Assembly (NCBI GenBank): GCA_937907705.1
Contig: CALCVP010000036.1
Coordinates: 1-18,398 of the forward strand
Origin: an uncultured Prevotella sp.
GTDB taxonomy: Bacteria > Bacteroidota > Bacteroidia > Bacteroidales > Bacteroidaceae
Reading direction: 5' to 3'
Length of the DNA: 18,398 nt
Part shown: positions 13,054 through 18,398 of the stretch, piece after piece
How positions within the stretch are numbered: position 1 is the first letter of the stretch
How the letters are laid out: every line of letters starts with the position of its first letter
Program-made: the position numbers and the translations under genes
The notes under the pieces: model-generated
What the model saw: only the letters and a program-made list of their open reading frames with translations
The model's database searches: none
Told to the model about the DNA's origin: nothing

Positions 13054-13539
13054 ATGGACCCGTACAGACTATTGAGGGAACAGCTGAAAGGCATGGCGGG
13101 AGCAACGAAAGACACGGTGCTCTGCCAGGGCATAGTGGAAGCCGTGCAGGGCAACCTGTGCACGGTGGCGATAGGCGGCATCAGCATTCCGGGCGTAAGG
13201 CTGAAGGCTTCTGAACTGGACGACAGCGCACAGCTGCTCGTCACGCCCAAGGTGGGCACGGCGGTAACGGTGGGCAGCCTGAGCGGCGACCTCACGGAGC
13301 TGGTGGTGCTGAAGGCGGACCGCATAGAGAGCATCGTCGTCAACGGCGGCCGGCTGGGCGGCCTGGTCAACATAGCGCAGCTGACCGAACGGCTGAACAG
13401 GCTGGTGGAGGCGTTCAACGGACACACGCACCGGGTAACGGTAACGCACCCCGGCGGCACCTTCCTCACGGTAACGCCCACAGCCACGGCAGCCGCCTTT
13501 GACCGGGCGGACTACGAAGACACAACGGTAAAACACTGA
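13054..13539 (+). CDS. Baseplate spike protein (Mu gp45 / P2 gpV-like)
   Basis: This 161-aa protein has an OB-fold-like N-terminal part (CQGIVEAVQGNLCTVAIGGISIPGVRLKASELDD... TPKVGTAVTVGSLSGDLTELVVLKAD), typical of gpV spikes that pierce the outer membrane. The C-terminal part has ESIVVNGGRLGGLVNIAQLTERLNRLVEAFNGHTHRVTVTHPGGTF. The HTH in NGHTHRV resembles the HxH motif that holds an iron ion at the spike apex of P2 gpV, but here it is followed by more than 30 residues, so whether it is the apex is uncertain. ATG 13054 was preferred to a TTG at 13048 that overlaps the hub stop. Confidence 0.8.
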   Translation: MDPYRLLREQLKGMAGATKDTVLCQGIVEAVQGNLCTVAIGGISIPGVRLKASELDDSAQLLVTPKVGTAVTVGSLSGDLTELVVLKADRIESIVVNGGRLGGLVNIAQLTERLNRLVEAFNGHTHRVTVTHPGGTFLTVTPTATAAAFDRADYEDTTVKH

Positions 13540-13543
13540 ACAC

Positions 13544-13840
13544 ATGAAAGGAATACTGCTGCAATACGATGCGGACGGCACGGCGCTGGAACCGGTCATC
13601 AGAAACGGCAGCCTGTGCACGGCAGACACGCTCAGGCAGAACCAGGCGCTGCTGCTGATGCTGCACAAGGGCGAACTGAAGGAAAACCCTGCCGTGGGCA
13701 TCGGCATCAGCGACATGCTGCTCGACAATGACCCCATCTACTGGCGCACCCTGATCAAGGAGCAGCTGGAAATGGACGGGCAACGGGTGAGCGGGGTGAG
13801 ACTGACGACAACGGGAATAGAAATAAAGGCAACTTACTAA
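13544..13840 (+). CDS. Baseplate wedge protein, gp25/gpW-like
   Basis: This 98-aa protein fits the GPW/gp25 family of wedge components that join the sheath to the baseplate (T4 gp25, P2 gpW, Mu gp46). Characteristic parts are the early ADTLRQNQALLLMLHKGELKENPAVGIGISDMLL, where the KGELKENPAVGIGI stretch corresponds to the conserved turn with the catalytic-looking E and NP, followed by the helix IYWRTLIKEQLEMDGQRVSGVRL and the final strand TGIEIKATY. Size is normal. It starts 4 bp after the spike stop. The J and I proteins that usually follow are displaced about 1.7 kb downstream by the lysis genes. Confidence 0.85.
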   Translation: MKGILLQYDADGTALEPVIRNGSLCTADTLRQNQALLLMLHKGELKENPAVGIGISDMLLDNDPIYWRTLIKEQLEMDGQRVSGVRLTTTGIEIKATY

Positions 13841-13845
13841 AAACA

Positions 13846-14342
13846 ATGAAAATGATATTGGAACACTTTTTCGGAAAACTCACGGAGGCTTTGTCTACCG
13901 TGTGGGGCTGGGTGCTGTGCCTCTGCCTGCTGGCGGCCAATTTCCTGACGGGCTACGAGACCATGGTGGGCTTTACGGTGGCTGCCGTGGTGATGGACGC
14001 CGCGTGGGGCATTGCCTCCAGCCTGAAACAGGGGCGGTTCACCAAGAGCGAACTGGCGCGCGACTCGCTGTCGAAACTGGCGGTGTACGGCTCGGTCATA
14101 CTGCTCTTCATACTGATAGACAAGCTGCTCGGCGTGGGGGCGGGCTCTCTACCAGCGTTATCTGTGTGTGTGTCATTCTGGTGGAGCTGTGGAGCACGGC
14201 GGCAAGCATGATCATCTGCTTTCCGCACATGCCGTTCCTGCAACTGCTGAAGAAAGCACTCGTGGGCGAGATAGCCAGCAAACTGAACGTAAAACCCGAG
14301 GACGTGGAAAAAGCCCTCGACAACATGAAACGCAAACAATGA
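13846..14342 (+). CDS. Phage holin split over two frames (apparent -1/+2 frameshift near 14131-14151)
   Basis: The first frame (from ATG 13846) encodes residues 1-100 with membrane segments VWGWVLCLCLLAANFL, FTVAAVVMDAAWG and VYGSVILLFILIDKLLG, then runs into a non-homologous tail and stops at 14209-14211. The continuation lies in the next frame (about 14145-14342): STSVICVCVILVELWSTAASMIICFPHMPFLQLLKKALVGEIASKLNVKPEDVEKALDNMKRKQ, the expected last membrane segment and cytoplasmic end of Bacteroidales phage holins. Joined, it makes about 165 aa. The switch falls in GTGGGGGCGGGCTCTCTACC, where losing a G from G5 or gaining a CT in CTCTCT would explain it. The downstream frame ends in an ATGA overlap with the amidase gene, so it has been under selection. 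Possibilities are a real mutation, a sequencing error or programmed frameshifting. Confidence 0.8.
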
Positions 14343-14782
14343 GAAACATCAAGTACATAGCCGTGCACTGCACGGCAGGAAGCCGGCAGGCCACCGTAAG
14401 GGACCTGGAGGCGGAGTTCCGCCGCAAGGGCTGGAAGAACCCGGGCTACCATTATGTGGTGAGCGCCGACGGCACCATACACCAGATGCTCGACGAACAG
14501 AAGGTGAGCAACGGCGTGAAGGGCTACAACTCTGTAAGCGTCAACGTGGCGTACACCGGGGGCATCGATGCGGCAGGAAAGCCGGAGGACAACCGCACAC
14601 CTGAGCAGAAGAAGAGCCTGCTGAAGCTGCTCAGGCTGCTGAAAAGGCGATACCCGAAGGCGGTGATACAGGGGCACCGCGACTTTTCGCCCGACCTGAA
14701 CCATGACGGCACCATACAGCCCGACGAGTGGATCAAGGCGTGCCCCTGCTTCAACGCCAAGGAAGAATACAAGGATTTATAA
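14339..14782 (+). CDS. Endolysin: N-acetylmuramoyl-L-alanine amidase (Amidase_2)
   Basis: This 147-aa enzyme cuts the amide bond between muramic acid and the stem peptide, degrading the wall at lysis. It is a T7-lysozyme-type amidase_2 domain with nothing else attached. Visible elements are YIAVHCTAG with zinc ligand H10, NPGYHYVV (H38), SVNVAYTGG, and GHRDFSPDLNHDG with ligand H113, then ACPCF with the third ligand at C135 or C137. Length is typical of the compact Bacteroidales phage version. No signal peptide is seen, so it depends on the holin for export. The start overlaps the end of the holin's second frame as ATGA, and a spanin gene follows 20 bp downstream. Confidence 0.95.
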   Translation: MRNIKYIAVHCTAGSRQATVRDLEAEFRRKGWKNPGYHYVVSADGTIHQMLDEQKVSNGVKGYNSVSVNVAYTGGIDAAGKPEDNRTPEQKKSLLKLLRLLKRRYPKAVIQGHRDFSPDLNHDGTIQPDEWIKACPCFNAKEEYKDL

Positions 14783-14802
14783 ACCGACAAAAACAAAAGG
14801 AT

Positions 14803-15282
14803 ATGACAAAACGAATGGTACTGTGGCTGCTCATGGCTGTAACCCTGACGGGCTGTGCCACCAAAAGGAAGACGCTGGCGCCCGCTGAGCGCACCCGGCT
14901 GAAAGACTCTACGGCAGTGAGGGACTCCGTGGTGCTGAAAGACTCTACGGTGATGATGTACGGCGCATGGCTGAAGGACGCTGCCGCAGTGAAGGACTCC
15001 GTGGTGATGACGGTGGACTCCTCCGGACGCATCATCAGCCGGGAGCACTACCGCGACACGTGGCACGACAGGACGGCAGGAAGCCTGAACAGCCTGACGG
15101 CACTCAGGCAGACCAACGCACACGGCTCTATTCTAACAGCCAGGGACAGCACAATGAACCACTGGGCACATGAAGACAAGGCACCGCAGACGTCCGACTC
15201 AAGAAAATGGCTGGCGGCAACGCTCATCGTACTGCTGCTGGCAGTGTGTGCCGCGGTTTCTTACCGCATCCAACGAAAATGA
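14803..15282 (+). CDS. Candidate unimolecular spanin (lipoprotein with C-terminal membrane helix)
   Basis: This 159-aa protein has a lipoprotein signal peptide with lipobox LTGC (C18) and, at residues ~136-153, a C-terminal membrane helix (WLAATLIVLLLAVCAAVS) ending in a basic tail. A protein anchored by lipid in the outer membrane and by a helix in the inner membrane is the definition of a u-spanin (as T1 gp11), which fuses the membranes in the final step of lysis. Its place directly after holin and endolysin supports this. The periplasmic stretch is rich in repeated K/R-D-S-x-x-V units (LKDSTAV, RDSVVLKDSTV, LKDAAAVKDSVV) and probably extended or beta-structured. There is no sequence family match; the call is by architecture and context. 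Confidence 0.72.
   Translation: MTKRMVLWLLMAVTLTGCATKRKTLAPAERTRLKDSTAVRDSVVLKDSTVMMYGAWLKDAAAVKDSVVMTVDSSGRIISREHYRDTWHDRTAGSLNSLTALRQTNAHGSILTARDSTMNHWAHEDKAPQTSDSRKWLAATLIVLLLAVCAAVSYRIQRK
14898..14950 (+). repeat. 17-bp direct repeat within the spanin gene
   Basis: GCTGAAAGACTCTACGG occurs at 14898-14914 and 14934-14950, 36 bp apart (12 codons, so the frame is kept). It encodes the repeated LKDST unit of the periplasmic part. A partial third copy (GCTGAAGGACGCTGC, from about 14970) encodes LKDAA. This suggests growth of the spanin by in-frame duplication. Confidence 0.8.
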
Positions 15283-15289
15283 CACGGCG

Positions 15290-15568
15290 ATGGAGGCGGT
15301 GGCAAAAGACGGACAGACGCTGCTGGACGTGGCGGTGCAGGAGTACGGCACGTGGGAGGCTGCCCTTGATGTGGCAGCGGCCAACGGGCTGAGCCTGACG
15401 CAGGTGCCCGCGGCGGGCACGCCGCTGCAACTGCCGGACGGGGCAAAGGCCAACAGGGTAACGGCGGAATACTGCCGCACCAACGGCGTTAGCCCTGCCA
15501 CGGCATACGACAGCGACGGCACCCGGCTGAGGATATTCGGCGAGGAGTTTACAAGGGAATTTACATAA
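15290..15568 (+). CDS. LysM-like small tail/baseplate protein (P2 gpX-like)
   Basis: This 92-aa protein starts 7 bp after the spanin. Residues 1-50 (AKDGQTLLDVAVQEYGTWEAALDVAAANGLSLTQVPAAGTPLQLPD) have the spacing of a LysM domain: a D-G-Q-T-L-L-D-V-A turn, the E-Y-G-x-W helix, A-A-A-N-G-L-S, then P-x-G-x-x-L-x-L-P. In contractile phages and tailocins small LysM proteins such as P2 gpX sit where tube, hub and wedge meet. The remaining 40 residues are not recognised. Start ATG 15290 is the first ATG giving the full domain. Being placed between lysis genes and J fits a baseplate part. Confidence 0.65.
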   Translation: MEAVAKDGQTLLDVAVQEYGTWEAALDVAAANGLSLTQVPAAGTPLQLPDGAKANRVTAEYCRTNGVSPATAYDSDGTRLRIFGEEFTREFT

Positions 15569-15580
15569 AAGCAATACAAC

Positions 15581-16438
15581 ATGGCAAGGACTACGGCGGA
15601 AATCAAGAAGACAATGACGGATGCTTTTCTCTCTGACAAGACCCTCAGGGAAAAGTACGGACTGAAGGAGGGCACGACATGGAACGCTGCCTTCTCTGCG
15701 GTGAGCATAGAGAACATACTGCTCTTTGTGGTGGCTGCCTGCTGCCATGTGCTGGAGGTGCTCACGGAGCAATGGATCAACGAGACCTGCGAGCGCATGG
15801 ACAGGGCGGTGGTGGCCAGCGTGCCGTGGTACCACAGGACGGCATTGGCCTTCCAGTACGGCGACAGCCTGGTGCTGGACGAAGACACGGGGCGGTACGG
15901 CTATGCCGCAACCGACGAGGGCAAGCAGCCGGTGAAGTATGTGGCGGTAAGAGACCGCGGCACCAGCGTGGAAATACTGGCCAGCGCCGACAAGGACGGC
16001 ATGCCGGTGCCGCTGGAGGGGGATATGCTGACGGCGTTCAAACAGTATCTGAACACCGTTAAAATAGCGGGCATAGTGCTCAACGTCTACTCCAGACCTG
16101 CCGACAGCATCATGGTCAGGGCTGAGGTGTGGGTGGACCCCATGGTGCTCAGCAAGGAGGGCACACGGCTGGCAGACGGCTCCAAGGCGGTAAACGATGC
16201 CGTCAACGCTTACCTGCGCGGCATTGTCTACGGAGGCACGTTCAACAAGACCAAACTGACGGACGCCATACAGGCGGTGGAGGGCGTGGTGGACGTGGAG
16301 CTGGGACAGTGCTTCTACAAGACGCAGGACAGCGGGGCGGCATGGACGCTCATCGAGGGCAACAACTACACGGCTGCCGGCGGAAGCATGGTGGCGGAAG
16401 GACTGGACAACTCGTTGGCCTATGTGGTGGAAAACTGA
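15581..16438 (+). CDS. Baseplate J-like wedge protein (Mu gp47 / P2 gpJ)
   Basis: This 285-aa protein is followed by an I-like protein in the universal J-I order. The middle region EILASADKDGMPVPLEGDMLTAFKQYLNTVKIAGIVLNVYSRPADSIMVRAEVWVDPMV and the C-terminal VNDAVNAYLRGIVYGGTFNKTKLTDAIQAVEGVVDVELGQCF carry the baseplate J signature: helix plus the strand that matches subunits in the wedge (T4 gp6 equivalent). It is shorter than P2 gpJ homologues lacking part of the N-terminus, as is common in Bacteroidales phages. It begins 12 bp after the LysM-like gene, and its last 17 bases overlap the next gene. Confidence 0.82.
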   Translation: MARTTAEIKKTMTDAFLSDKTLREKYGLKEGTTWNAAFSAVSIENILLFVVAACCHVLEVLTEQWINETCERMDRAVVASVPWYHRTALAFQYGDSLVLDEDTGRYGYAATDEGKQPVKYVAVRDRGTSVEILASADKDGMPVPLEGDMLTAFKQYLNTVKIAGIVLNVYSRPADSIMVRAEVWVDPMVLSKEGTRLADGSKAVNDAVNAYLRGIVYGGTFNKTKLTDAIQAVEGVVDVELGQCFYKTQDSGAAWTLIEGNNYTAAGGSMVAEGLDNSLAYVVEN

Positions 16439-16946
16439 CATCGCACTGCTGGCGCGGCAGCTGCTGCCGCCGGTACTCAGAAGCAAGGTCATGACGGCAC
16501 TGCTGCGGGTGCTCACCCTGCCGCTGCGGCGGCAAATGGCCTTTTTGGATGACCTGCACACAGACAGTGCAGAAAGGCTCAACACCACCGCATCCGTGAT
16601 CAGCATGGAGCGGGCACTGAACGGGGCATTCTTCCTGCAGGACCGGCAGATATGGATAGACAGCGGCACACAGGACAACCCGCCCTACTGGCACACACGG
16701 GCGGAGCAGCAGGCCAAACGCTACATGTATGCCGCCACGGAGGGGAAAACAGCTACCCTCAAGCTGCGGGGCGAGGCAGACTACGGCACAAGCTTCGTGG
16801 TGTGGGTGCCCACGTTCCTGTGCACGTCGACGGATGCTGCCGAAGACAAATACAAGGGGGTCAACCTCAACGCCATTGAACATATAACAAGATATTACAA
16901 ACCCGCGGGACGAACTTTCCGCATAGAACTGTATGACTATGAATAG
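16422..16946 (+). CDS. Tail protein I-like / wedge protein (Mu gp48-like by position)
   Basis: This 174-aa protein overlaps the J gene by 17 bases and precedes the fibre genes, the position of P2 gpI / Mu gp48. The N-terminus (LLPPVLRSKVMTALLRVLTLPLRRQMAFLDDLHTDSAERLNTTASVISMERALNGAFF) is helix-rich, then comes a beta-rich part (RQIWIDSGTQDN..., GTSFVVWVPTFLC, RTFRIELYDYE). These features are compatible with I proteins but no family signature is decisive. In contractile systems this protein joins wedges and helps anchor fibres. The stop TAG at 16944-16946 overlaps the following start. Confidence 0.65.
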   Translation: MWWKTDIALLARQLLPPVLRSKVMTALLRVLTLPLRRQMAFLDDLHTDSAERLNTTASVISMERALNGAFFLQDRQIWIDSGTQDNPPYWHTRAEQQAKRYMYAATEGKTATLKLRGEADYGTSFVVWVPTFLCTSTDAAEDKYKGVNLNAIEHITRYYKPAGRTFRIELYDYE

Positions 16947-17757
16947 ACTGAAATTCAACGGGGGCGGACAGCCCGTCTACCTGGACGACCTCGACACGCT
17001 GCAACAAAACAGCCTGAAGGCGTGGCAGGGCTTTCTGAAGGTGCTCACCATGGGCGCCGGGGTGTTCCTGCTGGAGGATGTGGAACAGGAGGAACAGAGC
17101 GACGGCACCACCGTTTTCGGAGGCGGCACGCTCGTGGTGGACGGCATGCCGTGCAGTTTCAACGGGGCTACACTGAAGGTGGACAAAGAAACGGGGGCGT
17201 ACCTGCTGGTCAACACGCGGGAGGCTGACCGGCGGGTGTTCGAAGACGGGCAGACGCGTGCCTGCGCCACTGCCACCACGGTTGTACTGGCGGCCACCGC
17301 CACGGGGGCTGACAAGGCGTACAGGCTGACGGAGGTGCAGACGCTGCTCGACCTGATGGAACAGGCCATGGAGGCCAACAAGACCAGGAATAACGTGGCG
17401 GTAACATGGCTCAACGGCTATTCGGGAAAGGTGAACATCGTGGAGCGGGACGGCGACACGATGCTGACACTCGACATCAAGACCGCCAACACCACCTGGG
17501 GACCGGACAAAATAAGCAAGGGCCTGCTGCTGGTGATAGAAGACGAGAAAAAGGCCATGCCCTTCAAGAGGAAGACCACAAAGAGCTTTGTGTATGACAA
17601 CAGGGAGTACAAAATAGGCATAGGCTCAGAACCCGGCGAACCTGCACTGCAACTGCAATTGGCCAGCGGTACAGGCAGTTACTATGAGGACAGCTATGTG
17701 CTGCCGGTGATACCGGTAAAGGGCACGTTCAAGCTGTCGGAATGCACACAGGGATAA
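16939..17757 (+). CDS. Baseplate-proximal fibre/attachment protein, unknown family
   Basis: The 272-aa protein starts MNRLKFNGGGQPVYLDDLDTLQQNSLKAWQGFLKVLTMGAGVFLLEDV; a GG-x-P-V-Y-L-D-D-L motif is often seen at the N-terminus of Bacteroidales phage proteins that follow the I gene. After that come beta-rich stretches (GGTLVVDGMPCSFNGATLKV, YRLTEVQTLLDLMEQAME) and a C-terminal region (VTWLNGYSGKVNIVERDGDTMLTLDIKTANTTWGPDKISKGLLLVIEDEKKAMPFKRKT) that could be a binding domain. I infer a baseplate-bound fibre base or tail-fibre connector from context only. An alternative start lies at 16933. It overlaps the I-like gene by 8 bases. Confidence 0.6.
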   Translation: MNRLKFNGGGQPVYLDDLDTLQQNSLKAWQGFLKVLTMGAGVFLLEDVEQEEQSDGTTVFGGGTLVVDGMPCSFNGATLKVDKETGAYLLVNTREADRRVFEDGQTRACATATTVVLAATATGADKAYRLTEVQTLLDLMEQAMEANKTRNNVAVTWLNGYSGKVNIVERDGDTMLTLDIKTANTTWGPDKISKGLLLVIEDEKKAMPFKRKTTKSFVYDNREYKIGIGSEPGEPALQLQLASGTGSYYEDSYVLPVIPVKGTFKLSECTQG

Positions 17758-17771
17758 ACAGGCATACGGCT

Positions 17772-18296
17772 ATGGAAACGATATACAACTTACAGAAAAG
17801 GGCGGCGGAGCTGCGGCAGAAGACGGCAGTGGGCAGCATCACTCCTGAAGAGGTGGGCGCGCTGCATGCCGACACATTGGCGTATATGGCTGACCTGGAG
17901 CGCAACGCCGGCACGCTGGGCATACGCAAGGTGTATGCCTCTGCGGCACTGATGGCGGCAGACACGGAACCGACAGCCACCAACGGCAAGAAGCTGCGCT
18001 ACGGACAACTGGTGGCCATATACAACGGACAGGACCCTGAAGCCGCAGACAACGGCGACATATACGCCTGGCAGAACCCGGGATGGCTGAAGATGGGCAA
18101 CATCAGCAACATACATGCCCTTCAGGCCATGATAGAGGAGGAGGCGGCAAAATGCAGCGCTGCCATAGCTGGGGTGAAGCGGCAGACGGACAGCCTGGCA
18201 GACAGGGTGGAAAAGCTGGAAAAGGGGGAAAGCGGCACCGCATGCGCCTGCACGCCTATTCCCGACAACACGATAGACAACATCATCAATCATTAA
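17772..18296 (+). CDS. Tail fibre-associated structural protein, unknown function
   Basis: The 174-aa protein reads METIYNLQKRAAELRQKTAVGSITPEEVGALHADTLAYMADLERNAGTLGIRKVYASAAL at the start, a pattern I recall from many Bacteroidales phage and prophage fibre loci. It continues with a beta stretch (LRYGQLVAIYNGQDPEAADNGDIYAWQNPGWLKMGNISNI) and a C-terminal coiled coil (IHALQAMIEEEAAKCSAAIAGVKRQTDSLADRVEKLEKGE). Coiled coils at the end suggest trimer formation in a fibre shaft. ATG 17772 is chosen over 17742, which would overlap the previous gene. No catalytic motif is visible. Confidence 0.6.
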   Translation: METIYNLQKRAAELRQKTAVGSITPEEVGALHADTLAYMADLERNAGTLGIRKVYASAALMAADTEPTATNGKKLRYGQLVAIYNGQDPEAADNGDIYAWQNPGWLKMGNISNIHALQAMIEEEAAKCSAAIAGVKRQTDSLADRVEKLEKGESGTACACTPIPDNTIDNIINH

Positions 18297-18312
18297 AGAC
18301 AGACAAAGGACT

Positions 18313-18398
18313 ATGGGAAATTTCTTGGACAAGACAGGGCTCGCCACGGTGTGGGCAAAGGTGAAATCGTATGTGGACGGCAAGTTCAGCACCGCCGC
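18313..18398 (+). CDS. 5' end of a tail fibre gene (truncated by window)
   Basis: ATG 18313 opens a frame that stays open for 28 codons to the window edge: MGNFLDKTGLATVWAKVKSYVDGKF... The motif LDKTGLATVWAKVKxYVD is a familiar N-terminus of Bacteroidales phage fibre and receptor-binding proteins, where it docks the fibre or repeats along it. It follows the previous gene after 16 bp. The rest of the gene, and any diversity-generating retroelement or fibre chaperone beyond it, lies outside the window. Confidence 0.6.
   Translation, partial: MGNFLDKTGLATVWAKVKSYVDGKFSTA

Noticed and set aside
15224..16678. 484-aa minus-strand frame opposite LysM-like, J and I genes
   Set aside because: Antisense to three supported genes and without any recognisable motif.
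1..18398. CRISPR arrays, insertion sequences, attachment sites, or a diversity-generating retroelement
   Set aside because: No regularly spaced repeats, no transposase or reverse transcriptase frame, and no template/variable repeat pair was found by eye; a retroelement could still lie beyond the right edge next to the fibre gene.

Overview
The window is the virion-assembly half of a contractile-tailed, Mu-like (transposable-type) phage or prophage of a Bacteroidota host. The phage identity rests on recognisable families in a consistent order: HTH small terminase, TerL, DUF1320/gp36-like connector, DUF935/gp29-like portal, MuF-like minor head protein, ClpP-like protease with scaffold, coat protein, tail sheath, tail tube, frameshifted tail chaperone, tape measure, baseplate hub, spike, gp25, J and I proteins, and fibre genes. 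The host is suggested by promoter-like TTG-N19/20-TAnnTTTG sites, A-rich leaders with few Shine-Dalgarno sites, frequent ATA isoleucine codons in about 60% GC DNA, and Bacteroidales-type protein families. I cannot name the genus.

Layout. Positions 1-720 form an AT-rich island: a truncated leftward gene, a small rightward tRNA-like RNA with its own promoter and terminator-like end, and the C-terminal part of the MuF gene. Positions 176-5323 are a leftward packaging and portal operon (TerS, TerL, gp36-like, portal, MuF-toxin fusion). Positions 5324-5489 are a divergent control region with mirrored promoter-like elements, an inverted repeat and a 21-bp tandem repeat. From 5490 to the end a rightward operon encodes protease/scaffold, capsid, sheath, tube, tail chaperone pair, tape measure, baseplate hub and spike, a lysis cassette (holin, amidase, single-protein spanin) inserted inside the baseplate genes, then LysM-like, J, I and fibre proteins. 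The last gene is cut by the window end.

How it works together. TerS/TerL pump DNA through the portal into heads built on the protease-scaffold polyprotein. Tape measure and chaperones set tail length, and sheath and tube polymerise on the baseplate. Lysis would use holin, endolysin and a u-spanin that links inner and outer membranes.

Most notable: (1) a tRNA-like RNA whose anticodon arm seems replaced by a cUUCGg hairpin, convergent with a MuF gene carrying a probable nuclease-toxin C-terminus and a sharp GC break; (2) a clear -1 frameshift site A AAA AAA with an upstream AAGGAGG in the tail chaperone; (3) a holin gene split over two frames; (4) a u-spanin; (5) a 21-bp tandem repeat in the divergent control region.
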